This document shows, in pieces, positions 1 to 6,450 of a DNA stretch of 6,450 nucleotides. Origin of the DNA: Desulfurococcales archaeon. Its GTDB lineage: Archaea; Thermoproteota; Thermoprotei_A; Sulfolobales; Desulfurococcaceae. Position 1 is the stretch's first letter. Every line of letters begins with the position of its first letter. Position numbers and translations under genes: made by a program. The notes under the pieces were generated by a model. It saw only the letters and a program-made list of their open reading frames with translations, searched no databases and was not told where the DNA came from. The stretch covers positions 1 through 6,450 of the forward strand of contig JALSQP010000151.1 of NCBI GenBank assembly GCA_026985375.1. The letters run 5' to 3'.

Positions 1-1065
1 GAGGATCGAATAACTATTCCTTCAAGCAACGTGAGGGGCTATAGGGGGCCCAAAGCATATGAGAAGCTCGACGAAGATGGTATCGTCACACCCGAAACAC
101 CTGTGAGAGGCGGAGACGTACTAATAGGTAAGATAAGCCCGCCGAGATTCTTCACCGCGCAAGAATATACTGTGGGAGCAGGTATAACGAGACAAGACGC
201 AAGCATAGTGACTAGACACGGCGAGAAAGGCGTAGTAGATGTAGTAATGATAACTACAGATGGAGAAGGTAACAAGCTGGTCAAGGTTAGGGTCAGAGAC
301 CTGAGAATACCGGAGCTCGGAGACAAGTTTGCATCAAGACATGGACAGAAAGGAGTTATAGGGCTGATCGTACCTCACGAAAACATGCCATTCACAGAGG
401 ATGGCATAGTCCCAGACCTAATCATAAACCCACACGCATTTCCGAGCCGTATGACTGTAGGCCAGTTAATCGAGAGCATCGCGGGCAAGGCTGCAGCACT
501 CGAGGGACGCTTCATAGATGCAACACCATTCTATAAAGAATCCATTGAAAACCTACAGATAACTCTGAAGAGGTACGGATATCCCGAAACAGGCATGGAG
601 GCAATGTATGATGGCAGAACAGGTGAGATACTACACTCGCCGATATTCATAGGGATCGTCTACTATCAGAAACTACACCACATGGTCGCAGACAAGATAC
701 ATGCGAGAGCCCGTGGACCAGTCCAGATCCTCACCAGACAGCCTACTGAGGGTAGAGCGAAGGAGGGAGGACTACGTTTTGGCGAGATGGAGAGAGATTG
801 TCTAGTAGGTCATGGTGCAAGCCTACTGCTCAAGGAACAGATGCTGGACAAGAGTGATAGGACGATAATATATGTATGTGAACTATGCGGGCATATTGGA
901 TGGTATGACCGTGTACGTGGTAAATACATATGTCCAGTACACAAGGATAAAGGAAAACTCAAGCCAGTAGAAGTATCCTATGCATTTAAGCTTCTACTCC
1001 AAGAGCTTATGAGTCTATGCATAATGCCCAGACTAAGAATCAAAGACATCGCGCGTGAAGAATGA
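1..1065 (+). CDS. rpoB: DNA-directed RNA polymerase subunit Rpo2 (B), C-terminal part, 5' end outside window
   Basis: This is the C-terminal third of the second-largest RNA polymerase subunit, which with Rpo1 forms the active centre and DNA-clamp contacts in the cytoplasmic enzyme. Reading frame 1 is open from the first base, so the gene enters from the left; 354 residues are visible, against about 1,100 for a full unsplit archaeal B subunit. The GTG at 31 is an internal Val codon, not a start. Visible landmarks, numbered within the window, are the hybrid-binding-domain signature GDKFASRHGQKG at 107-118, the long conserved block ending in MLDKSD before residue 288, and a C-terminal clamp zinc site with Cys293, Cys296, Cys311 and His314. 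The CxxC...CxxH form replaces the four-Cys pattern of eukaryotic RPB2. The TGA stop lies within the ribosome binding site of the next gene. Whether B is intact or split into B'/B'' cannot be seen here. Confidence 0.97.
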   Translation, partial: EDRITIPSSNVRGYRGPKAYEKLDEDGIVTPETPVRGGDVLIGKISPPRFFTAQEYTVGAGITRQDASIVTRHGEKGVVDVVMITTDGEGNKLVKVRVRDLRIPELGDKFASRHGQKGVIGLIVPHENMPFTEDGIVPDLIINPHAFPSRMTVGQLIESIAGKAAALEGRFIDATPFYKESIENLQITLKRYGYPETGMEAMYDGRTGEILHSPIFIGIVYYQKLHHMVADKIHARARGPVQILTRQPTEGRAKEGGLRFGEMERDCLVGHGASLLLKEQMLDKSDRTIIYVCELCGHIGWYDRVRGKYICPVHKDKGKLKPVEVSYAFKLLLQELMSLCIMPRLRIKDIAREE

Positions 1066-1076
1066 GGTGACACCTT

Positions 1077-3731
1077 ATGCCCATCACTACAAAAATAGGC
1101 TCCATTAAGTTTGGAATACTTTCACCCGACGAAATACGTAAGATGAGCGTCACAACGATTATGACCAGCGAGGTCTACGACAATGATGGGGCACCGATCG
1201 ATGGCGGCGTAATGGATAGACGGCTCGGCCCTATAGAGCCCCGTGAAATTTGTCCCGTTTGTGGAAACACAAGAGACTCCTGCCCGGGACACTTCGGCCG
1301 CATTGAGCTGGCACGTCCCGTCATACATGTTAGCTTCGTCAAACACATACACATGTACCTCAAGACAACATGTAGAGCCTGTGGCAGAATAAAGATCAGC
1401 GAGACTGAGAGACAGAAATATCTCGAACTGTTAAAGAATCTCGAGGAGCTAGGCATAAGGTATCTCGAAAAGAGATTGTTCGAGTACATAAGGAGAAAAG
1501 CTGCAGCCGCACAGAAATGTCCTCATTGCGGTGCTAAGCAGTACAAGATAAGGCTCGAGAAACCACATACATTCTATGAAGACAGGGGCGAGGAAGGACA
1601 AACTAAGCTGAGCCCGATAGAAATTAGGGCTAGACTTGAAAAGATACCAGATGATGACGTCAGACTACTAGGAGGAGATCCTGACGACGCACGACCAGAA
1701 TGGATGGTGTTAACCGTTCTACCAGTACCACCACGAGCTGTCAGACCATCTATCCTTCTAGAAACAGGTATTAGGAGCGAGGACGACCTAACCCATAAAC
1801 TTGTAGACATAATAAGGATCAATAATAGATTAAGAGAACACATTGAAACAGGTGCTCCTAACGCTATAATAGAGGAGGAATGGGAGCTCCTACAATATCA
1901 CGTAACAACATATTTCGACAATGAAGTACCAGGAATTAGCCCCGCGAAGCACAGGAGCGGCAAGATTCTAAAGGGCATCGCCCAAAGACTCAAAGGAAAA
2001 GAAGGAAGATTCCGTGGAAACCTCAGCGGAAAACGCGTCGACTTCTCTGCTAGAACAGTGATTAGCCCTGATCCTAACCTCAGCATAAACGAGGTAGGAG
2101 TACCGATAGACATAGCCAAGATCCTAACAGTGCCAGAACGTGTCACCCCGTGGAACATAGATGAGCTCAGACGATATGTGCTTAATGGACCTGAGAAATG
2201 GCCAGGAGCAAACTATGTGATTAAGCCTGATGGACGTAAGATAAATCTTAAATACGTTGACCGTAAGGCGTTAGCAGAAAGTTTGGCGCCTGGATTTATA
2301 GTGGAGAGACATCTCAAGGACGGAGATATAGTTCTATTCAACAGACAGCCATCACTCCACAGAATCTCGATAATGGCGCATGTAGTGAGAATATTGCCAT
2401 ATAAGACGTTCCGATTAAACCTGCTGGTATGTCCACCATATAATGCAGACTTCGATGGAGACGAGATGAACCTCCACGTACCACAGAGTGAAGAAGCGAG
2501 AGCCGAAGCCAGACTATTAATGCTCGTCGAGAAACATATACTAACACCACGTTATGGAGGACCAATCATAGGAGGACTACAAGACTACATTAGTGGAGCA
2601 TTCCTTCTAACAAACAAATCCACACTACTAACCAGAGAAGACGTCATAGATCTCCTAGGCGTAGCGAATTACCGTGGAAGACTTCCAGAACCAGCTATAC
2701 TCAAGCCAGGTCCCTATTGGACAGGAAAACAACTTATCAGCCTATTCATACCCAAAGACTTCAACTATAAGCGTCCCGCAAAAATAGCGAGCGCATCTGC
2801 ACTAAGATGTATTGATGAAGACTGCCCACACGACAGCCTAGTGATTATCAAGAGGGGCGAGTTCCTCATCGGAGTACTCGATAAAGCTAGTATAGGTAGA
2901 GAAGAACCAGAGAGCTTCATCCACTGGCTAGTTAAAGAATACGGCGAAGACATGGCACGATTGTTCATGGACTACGTCTACAGGATGTTCCTAAGGTACT
3001 CAGAGAAACATGGCTTCACAATGGGCTATACGAACCTGTTACTACCGTCAGAAGCAAAGGAGCACATCAAAAGGATCATTGAAGAGAAAAAGAAAGAAGT
3101 ATACGAGCTTATCGATAAGTATAGAAAAGGGGAGCTCGAACCAAGACCAGGTAGAACACTCGAGGAGACGTTGGAGGACGAGATAATCGATCTCCTATCA
3201 AAGAAGCTCCTAGACGACGTTGCCGATGCTATAACGCCATACTTCACACTAACAAACCCAGTAATAATAATGGCTAGAACAGGTGCGAGAGGAAATCCGG
3301 TAAACCTCACACAGATGGCGGCACTGCTTGGACAACAGACAATCCGAGGAAGAAGAATAGTCCGCGGATACTTCAATAGGACACTGCCACACTTCAAGCC
3401 TGGAGATCTGGGCCCAGAAGCAAGAGGGTTTGTTGCCCATGGATTTGTTGATGGCTTAAACCCCATAGAAATGTTCTTCCATGCGGCAGCGGGTAGAGAA
3501 GGACTAACCGACACAGCCGTAAGAACAAGCCAGAGCGGATACATGCAGAGAAGACTCATAAACGCGCTCCAGGATCTACGTGTAGAATATGATGGTACCG
3601 TGAGATTACCTACGGGTGAAATAGTACAGTTCAGATATGGTGAAGATGGAGTAGATCCCATGAAGAGCGACCATGGCGAATCCGTGAAGATAGAAAGAGT
3701 GATTGAAAAAATCATAGGGTGGAGAATATGA
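1077..3731 (+). CDS. rpoA1: DNA-directed RNA polymerase subunit Rpo1N (A', A1)
   Basis: This is the N-terminal portion of the largest RNA polymerase subunit and carries the catalytic metal site. It has 884 residues, a normal length for crenarchaeal A'. In order: the clamp zinc site Cys59/Cys62/Cys69/His72; a second zinc site Cys99/Cys102/Cys148/Cys151; the switch-2 segment [15 protein letters not shown] from 312; RQPSLHR at 423-429; the Mg2+-binding [10 protein letters not shown] at 456-465 with Asp458, Asp460 and Asp462; the funnel/F-loop region around [13 protein letters not shown] at 736-748; and the bridge helix at about 798-830, including [17 protein letters not shown]. The protein ends soon after the bridge helix, and the trigger loop is in the next gene, as in other Archaea. 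The ATG at 1077 has GAGGTGA at 1064-1070, six bases upstream and overlapping the rpoB stop, so the two genes are probably coupled. No intein is present. Confidence 0.98.
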   Translation: MPITTKIGSIKFGILSPDEIRKMSVTTIMTSEVYDNDGAPIDGGVMDRRLGPIEPREICPVCGNTRDSCPGHFGRIELARPVIHVSFVKHIHMYLKTTCRACGRIKISETERQKYLELLKNLEELGIRYLEKRLFEYIRRKAAAAQKCPHCGAKQYKIRLEKPHTFYEDRGEEGQTKLSPIEIRARLEKIPDDDVRLLGGDPDDARPEWMVLTVLPVPPRAVRPSILLETGIRSEDDLTHKLVDIIRINNRLREHIETGAPNAIIEEEWELLQYHVTTYFDNEVPGISPAKHRSGKILKGIAQRLKGKEGRFRGNLSGKRVDFSARTVISPDPNLSINEVGVPIDIAKILTVPERVTPWNIDELRRYVLNGPEKWPGANYVIKPDGRKINLKYVDRKALAESLAPGFIVERHLKDGDIVLFNRQPSLHRISIMAHVVRILPYKTFRLNLLVCPPYNADFDGDEMNLHVPQSEEARAEARLLMLVEKHILTPRYGGPIIGGLQDYISGAFLLTNKSTLLTREDVIDLLGVANYRGRLPEPAILKPGPYWTGKQLISLFIPKDFNYKRPAKIASASALRCIDEDCPHDSLVIIKRGEFLIGVLDKASIGREEPESFIHWLVKEYGEDMARLFMDYVYRMFLRYSEKHGFTMGYTNLLLPSEAKEHIKRIIEEKKKEVYELIDKYRKGELEPRPGRTLEETLEDEIIDLLSKKLLDDVADAITPYFTLTNPVIIMARTGARGNPVNLTQMAALLGQQTIRGRRIVRGYFNRTLPHFKPGDLGPEARGFVAHGFVDGLNPIEMFFHAAAGREGLTDTAVRTSQSGYMQRRLINALQDLRVEYDGTVRLPTGEIVQFRYGEDGVDPMKSDHGESVKIERVIEKIIGWRI
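3718..3724 (+). promoter_or_regulatory. Ribosome binding site for rpo1C inside the end of rpo1N
   Basis: The purine-rich GGTGGAG at 3718-3724 resembles the archaeal Shine-Dalgarno core and sits three bases before the ATG at 3728. It decides the start of rpo1C: an in-frame GTG at 3719 would extend the protein by three residues but lies within this site, and the AAAAAATCATAG upstream of it offers no ribosome binding site. The ATG at 3728 also makes the 4-base ATGA overlap with the rpo1N stop, typical of coupled translation. The spacing is short, so the GTG is less likely but not excluded. Confidence 0.6.
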
Positions 3732-4936
3732 AAAAAATCAAGTCGATCAAAAAACTAGAGACCATTCTCAAGGAGAATCTTGAGGGAAATGTCAGTAAGG
3801 CTGTTTACGAAAAACTCAGAGAGAAACTCATCGAGATATACAAGGAGCATGGACTATACGAGGAAGAACTACAAGCAATAATCGAGGAGACTATAAGAAG
3901 ATATGATATAAGCCAGGTAGAGCCAGGAGAACCCGTAGGCACCGTTACTGCGCAGAGCCTCGGCGAACCATCAACCCAGATGACTCTAAGAACATTCCAC
4001 TATGCAGGTGTCAGAGAATTCAACATCACCCTTGGTCTACCCAGACTAATAGAGATCGTTGACGCGAGGAAAAAGCCCAGTACAGCGATAATGGAGATCT
4101 ACCTCGACGAGGAGCACAAATACTCTGAGGAAAAAGCCAAGGAGATTGCACGGAAGATAGAGACAACAACAATCGAGAACATTGCAAAGGAAATAATAGT
4201 TAACCCATTCGAAGGAGCCATAATAGTTCTCGATCCAGAAATGCTAATGGACAAGGGCGTCACTCCTGAAACCATCATAAAAGTTCTCGAAAAACTAAAA
4301 CTGGGTAAAGTCTACCAGGACGAAGAAGATCCTAATACTATAAGAATAGATCTCAAACCTGAGAAAGCCGATTACACCAAGATAGAGAGAATACGTGTTA
4401 AGATCTCCAAGGCGAAGGTAAAGGGTATCAAAGGCATAAACAAGGTGATTATACAGAAAAGAGGAGACGAATACATACTTGTTGCCGAAGGAAGCAACCT
4501 AGCAGAAGTCATGAAGATACCGGGTGTAGACTATAGGAGAGTATACACTAACAACATAGCAGAAATAGAAGAGGTCCTAGGAATAGAGGCCGCCCGCTCA
4601 GCGATCATTAGAGAAGTCGTAAACGTGCTAGAAGACCAAGGCCTCGATGTTGATGTAAGACATGTTATGCTCCTTGCAGACATGATGACATGGACAGGCA
4701 AAGTGAAACAAGTAGGAAGAATGGGTATAGCCGGAGAAAAAACAGGTGTTCTCGCAAGAGCTGCTTTCGAAATGACTGTCCAGAAGCTGGCAGAAGCAGC
4801 TGTTTCCGGAGAAGAAGACCCGCTCGTAGGGGTTACCGAGAACGTAATTGTTGGTCAGCCCGTACCTGTAGGTACGGGAATTGTAGAAATATATATGACT
4901 CCCTATAAACCCTATGGGCGTGGAGAAGAAGAGTAA
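3728..4936 (+). CDS. rpoA2: DNA-directed RNA polymerase subunit Rpo1C (A'', A2)
   Basis: This is the C-terminal portion of the largest RNA polymerase subunit, which completes the active site and the jaw and clamp-base regions together with Rpo1N. From the ATG at 3728 it has 402 residues, normal for crenarchaeal A''. After a charged N-terminal helical region of about 60 residues comes the trigger loop, [20 protein letters not shown] followed by His91-Tyr92-Ala93-Gly94 (71-94). His91 matches the trigger-loop histidine of bacterial and eukaryotic enzymes that contacts the incoming nucleotide. Residues of about 110-290 look like the variable jaw domain, rich in Lys, Glu and Ile. The conserved C-terminal block includes MTWTG around Trp322, GVLARAAFE at 340-348 and the PVGTG segment. 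The start overlaps the rpo1N stop by four bases. A start at GTG 3719 would give 405 residues. Confidence 0.97.
   Translation: MKKIKSIKKLETILKENLEGNVSKAVYEKLREKLIEIYKEHGLYEEELQAIIEETIRRYDISQVEPGEPVGTVTAQSLGEPSTQMTLRTFHYAGVREFNITLGLPRLIEIVDARKKPSTAIMEIYLDEEHKYSEEKAKEIARKIETTTIENIAKEIIVNPFEGAIIVLDPEMLMDKGVTPETIIKVLEKLKLGKVYQDEEDPNTIRIDLKPEKADYTKIERIRVKISKAKVKGIKGINKVIIQKRGDEYILVAEGSNLAEVMKIPGVDYRRVYTNNIAEIEEVLGIEAARSAIIREVVNVLEDQGLDVDVRHVMLLADMMTWTGKVKQVGRMGIAGEKTGVLARAAFEMTVQKLAEAAVSGEEDPLVGVTENVIVGQPVPVGTGIVEIYMTPYKPYGRGEEE
4859..4878 (+). repeat. Perfect 8-bp inverted repeat inside rpo1C
   Basis: CCCGTACC at 4859-4866 is exactly complementary to GGTACGGG at 4871-4878, with a 4-base TGTA spacer that could itself close by one more T-A pair. 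In RNA it would be a stable hairpin about 58 bases before the rpo1C stop. It encodes the Pro-Val-Pro-Val-Gly-Thr-Gly stretch, and alternating Pro (CCN) and Gly (GGN) codons favour such palindromes by chance. No T-run follows directly, so it does not look like an intrinsic terminator. Confidence 0.6.
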
Positions 4937-4953
4937 GAGGTGTAAAAATAGAA

Positions 4954-5277
4954 ATGCCCTCGATAGTAGATTTCGTACGTGCCCTGCAAATGACTTTCAA
5001 AACAGGAGAAGTAGTCATAGGGAGCAAGAAAACATTAAAACTAGTCCTCCACGGCAAAGCCAGATTAGTCGTCATAGCGAACAATGCGCCGCCAGAGCTT
5101 AAGAGAGACATAGAATACTACGCAAGGCTCTCAAATATACCAGTGTTCCAATTCCCAGGCACCAATATAGAGCTAGGAGCACTGGCTGGCAAACCATTCG
5201 GTATAGCAGCGCTTGCCATCGTCGACCCGGGCCAGTCTAATATTTTAGAGCTAGTAGAGGAGGGGATTGAAGCATGA
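4954..5277 (+). CDS. rpl30e: Large-subunit ribosomal protein eL30 (L30e)
   Basis: This is a ribosomal protein of the L7Ae/L30e RNA-binding fold, found in archaeal and eukaryotic large subunits and absent from most bacteria. Its 107 residues are close to the usual 100-105. Family marks are the early GSKKTLKLV at 23-31, the strand LVVIANNAPPELK at 38-50 where the fold contacts RNA, and GTNIELGALAGKPF at 69-82, followed by a hydrophobic strand and the C-terminal helix DPGQSNILEL. The gene lies 17 bases after rpo1C and overlaps nusA by four bases, in the standard archaeal order rpoA2-rpl30e-nusA. The best ribosome binding site, GAGGTG at 4937-4942, is 11 bases from the ATG, rather far. The next in-frame ATG (codon 13, at 4990) would remove conserved N-terminal sequence and has no site, so 4954 is kept. 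Confidence 0.95.
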   Translation: MPSIVDFVRALQMTFKTGEVVIGSKKTLKLVLHGKARLVVIANNAPPELKRDIEYYARLSNIPVFQFPGTNIELGALAGKPFGIAALAIVDPGQSNILELVEEGIEA

Positions 5278-5723
5278 GTGTAGAAGGCAGGAACGTAATA
5301 AAACTGACACCAGAAGAATTCCGATACATGGCTCTCCTTCACGAACTAACAGGAGTACATGTGCGTGATTGTATAGTCGACGAGGAAAACGGACGCATAA
5401 TATTCCTAGTAAATCCCGACGAGATAGGCAGAGCCGTAGGTCCTCGAGGAGTATATGTACAAAAATTACGAAAACTTCTAGGGAAGAACATAGAAATTGT
5501 CGGATTCAGTGAGAATCTAGAAAATGCCGTACGCTATTCTCTAGCGCCAGCCAGAGTAAGAGAAGTAAAGCTAGTCAATAGGCCTGGCGGTAAAAAAGTA
5601 GTGTACGTCAGTGTCGAACCAAAAGACAAAGGGCTTGCCATCGGGAGAGGGGGCAAGAACGTCGCAAGGGCTAGAATAATACTGAAAAGATATTTCGGCA
5701 TAGATTCCGTAATAATAGCCTAA
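5274..5723 (+). CDS. nusA: Archaeal NusA-like transcription factor with two KH domains
   Basis: This is a cytoplasmic RNA-binding protein related to the KH part of bacterial NusA, a factor for elongation, pausing and termination; the archaeal role is less well defined. Its 149 residues hold only the tandem KH region. The first KH has its GxxG loop as GPRG at 56-59, after IGRAV. The second has GRGG at 124-127 in LAIGRGGKNVARA. The N-terminal polymerase-binding domain, the S1 domain and the C-terminal repeats of bacterial NusA are absent, as is normal in Archaea. The start at 5274 makes an ATGA overlap with the rpl30e stop, and the purine-rich GAGGAGG at 5257-5263 lies ten bases upstream, so the two are probably coupled. 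Its place between rpl30e and rps12 is the classic archaeal arrangement. Confidence 0.95.
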   Translation: MSVEGRNVIKLTPEEFRYMALLHELTGVHVRDCIVDEENGRIIFLVNPDEIGRAVGPRGVYVQKLRKLLGKNIEIVGFSENLENAVRYSLAPARVREVKLVNRPGGKKVVYVSVEPKDKGLAIGRGGKNVARARIILKRYFGIDSVIIA

Positions 5724-5724
5724 A

Positions 5725-5740
5725 CTTAAATCTTAAATAC
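5725..5740 (+). promoter_or_regulatory. Candidate TATA-type promoter for rps12
   Basis: Directly after the nusA stop there is a tandem CTTAAAT (5725-5731 and 5732-5738) leading into AC. It is AT-rich and resembles archaeal TATA boxes. Transcription starting about 25 bases downstream would begin near 5758-5762 and leave a leader of roughly 40 bases before rps12. A second weaker candidate, GTTTAAG at 5752-5758, would start near 5780. The 79-base gap here is the longest between the + strand genes of the window, which fits an extra promoter. The call rests on composition and spacing only, and rps12 may also be read from the upstream operon. Confidence 0.35.
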
Positions 5741-5759
5741 AGAAAGATAGTGTTTAAGA

Positions 5760-5802
5760 ACCCCTACCAGACTAGTTGAAATGAATAGAGGGTGACAGAG
5801 AA
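5760..5802 (+). promoter_or_regulatory. rps12 leader with SD, 4-codon ORF and possible SD-masking hairpin
   Basis: The ribosome binding site GGGTGA (5790-5795) sits seven bases before the rps12 ATG. Two further features overlap it. First, a minimal ORF ATG-AAT-AGA-GGG-TGA (5781-5795, Met-Asn-Arg-Gly) ends exactly on the site. Second, ACCC at 5760-5763 can pair with GGGT at 5790-5793, and CT (5764-5765) with AG (5787-5788) if A5789 bulges, which would cover part of the site. The pairing is short, so folding and any regulatory use are inference. Confidence 0.3.
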
Positions 5803-6246
5803 ATGGCTGGCAAGAAAGCACCAAACGGGCTATTCGCGGCAAGAAAGCTTAAGAAGAAAAGGCTAAAGTTTAGGTGGAGCCAGCGCGAATTCAAGATCAA
5901 GATGCTCGGCCTCAAGAAGAAACACGATCCATTAGAAGGTGCACCAATGGCCAGAGGCATAGTACTAGAGAAGGTAGGCGTTGAAGCTCGTCAGCCGAAC
6001 TCAGCTGTCAGAAAATGCGTCCGTGTACAGCTAGCCAAGAACGGGAAAGTAGTAACAGCATTCGTACCATTCGATGGTGGAATAAACTACATTGACGAGC
6101 ACGATGAGGTAATAATTGAGGGTATAGGAGGTCCCCGTGGACGCTCGATGGGTGACATACCAGGTGTACGCTATAAGGTTATAATGGTGAATGGTGTATC
6201 ACTGAAAGCATTATATCTTGGTAAGAAACAGAAGCCTATACGCTGA
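5803..6246 (+). CDS. rps12: Small-subunit ribosomal protein uS12
   Basis: This ribosomal protein lies at the decoding centre of the small subunit and helps set translation accuracy. Its 147 residues match archaeal uS12. The N-terminus is long and basic ([11 protein letters not shown] at 15-25), as in Archaea and eukaryotes. The decoding-centre loop [14 protein letters not shown] is at 64-77; Gln64 takes the place of the bacterial Lys whose mutation gives streptomycin resistance, as is usual outside Bacteria. The second loop, GDIPGVRYK, has Asp118 at the position that is methylthiolated in many bacteria. The ATG at 5803 follows the site GGGTGA with a seven-base gap. rps12 after nusA is the expected order; rps7, which follows it in many Archaea, is not next here, since the following gene runs the other way. 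Confidence 0.97.
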   Translation: MAGKKAPNGLFAARKLKKKRLKFRWSQREFKIKMLGLKKKHDPLEGAPMARGIVLEKVGVEARQPNSAVRKCVRVQLAKNGKVVTAFVPFDGGINYIDEHDEVIIEGIGGPRGRSMGDIPGVRYKVIMVNGVSLKALYLGKKQKPIR

Positions 6247-6337
6247 TACTCCTATAAATAGATCATTTCATCATTCGGAATAATTTATTGGACGAACTCT
6301 TCTCTCCAATTTAATTCAACAAGAAGTTTACTTAAAT
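6247..6337. terminator. Convergent intergenic gap, likely termination region for rps12
   Basis: This 91-base AT-rich gap separates the ends of two converging genes. Archaeal termination mostly uses T-rich tracts. Candidates for the + strand are the T-rich stretches at 6264-6289 and the pyrimidine tract CTCTTCTCTCC at 6297-6307. ATTGG (6287-6291) and CCAAT (6306-6310) form a 5-bp inverted repeat with a 14-base loop, too weak to call a hairpin terminator. A TATA-like CTATAAATA lies at 6252-6260. No open frame of useful length is seen here. Confidence 0.35.
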
Positions 6338-6450
6338 TCAGTATATATCATTAAATTCTTCATCATCGTCCATATCGGTTTCAGATTCCTCGTCAAGGAG
6401 ATCATTCATAGCCATTTCTTCCTGCTCATCGATAAGCTGTCTACGCACAT
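6338..6450 (-). CDS. Unidentified protein, acidic C-terminal tail only, 5' part outside window
   Basis: On the - strand a frame open from the right edge ends in TGA at 6340-6338. It gives 36 visible residues, the last of a longer protein. The start of this piece is VRRQLIDEQEEMAMNDLL and the rest is DEESETDMDDD then EEFNDIY. Sixteen of the 36 residues are Asp or Glu, with only two Arg and no Lys, and the final residue is Tyr. The use of GAA, GAT and GAC codons and the clean stop before an AT-rich gap support a real gene end; the + strand readings of this stretch would be odd Ser/His/Ile-rich peptides. The start lies beyond the window, so the size is unknown. I do not recognise the family. Acidic, disordered tails occur in many nucleic-acid-associated and chaperone-type proteins, but no function can be assigned. 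Confidence 0.6.
   Translation of the reverse strand, partial: VRRQLIDEQEEMAMNDLLDEESETDMDDDEEFNDIY

Noticed and set aside
31..1065. An intact rpoB'-type gene starting at GTG 31
   Set aside because: The frame is open from base 1 with typical Rpo2 sequence (EDRITIPSSN) before the GTG, and there is no ribosome binding site, so this is the tail of a longer gene.
3026..3715. A 229-residue open frame on the - strand opposite rpo1N
   Set aside because: It is a Ser- and Pro-rich shadow of the strongly conserved Rpo1N coding sequence, with no ribosome binding site and no recognisable domain.
4690..4908. A 72-residue + strand frame inside rpo1C
   Set aside because: It lies in an alternative frame over the most conserved C-terminal block of Rpo1C and its Arg/Cys/Ser-rich translation is typical of a shadow.
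4833..5342. - strand frames across the rpo1C/rpl30e/nusA junctions
   Set aside because: They overlap three well-identified genes in a conserved order and show no domain or start signal.
6276..6317. Hairpin terminator formed by GAATAATTTATTGG and CCAATTTAATTC
   Set aside because: Only ATTGG/CCAAT pairs without mismatch, with a 14-base loop; archaeal termination does not need a hairpin, so the T-rich sequence is the better explanation.
1..6450. Inteins, mobile elements, CRISPR arrays, tRNA or rRNA genes
   Set aside because: Polymerase subunits have normal lengths with no intein splice motifs, no repeat-spacer pattern or transposase sequence is present, and the gaps are too short for stable RNA genes.

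Overview
The window is a stretch of archaeal chromosome carrying the core RNA polymerase operon together with the translation and transcription genes that usually follow it. Three things point to a hyperthermophilic crenarchaeon, perhaps of the Desulfurococcales type. The largest polymerase subunit is split into separate Rpo1N and Rpo1C genes. NusA is a short form consisting only of KH domains, and uS12 is of the archaeal/eukaryotic kind. Codon choice favours AGA/AGG and ATA, the coding strand is purine-rich, and Shine-Dalgarno sites are of the GAGGTGA type. The order-level placement is inference from protein style only; no species is claimed.

Layout on the + strand: the C-terminal third of rpo2/rpoB (1-1065, cut by the left edge), rpo1N/rpoA1 (1077-3731), rpo1C/rpoA2 (3728-4936), rpl30e (4954-5277), nusA (5274-5723), a 79-base gap with promoter-like and leader-like sequence, then rps12 (5803-6246). 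The first five genes are packed tightly: two junctions are 4-base ATGA overlaps and the others are gaps of 11 and 17 bases. This suggests one polycistronic, translationally coupled transcript. After rps12 comes a 91-base AT-rich gap, and then the 3' end of a gene on the opposite strand (6338-6450, cut by the right edge). That gene encodes a very acidic C-terminal tail that I cannot assign.

The genes work together in gene expression. Rpo2, Rpo1N and Rpo1C form the catalytic centre of RNA polymerase; the split in Rpo1 falls between the bridge helix (end of Rpo1N) and the trigger loop (start of Rpo1C). NusA is a transcription-associated RNA-binding protein, and eL30 and uS12 are ribosomal proteins. 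All the catalytic and zinc-site residues I looked for are present, and I see no inteins, frameshifts or mobile elements.

This is mostly a well-known, conserved region and I did not find a new biological system. The points most worth a second look are the unidentified acidic-tailed gene that converges on rps12 (with no rps7 directly after rps12), a possible SD-masking leader with a 4-codon ORF before rps12, and a perfect 8-bp inverted repeat near the end of rpo1C.
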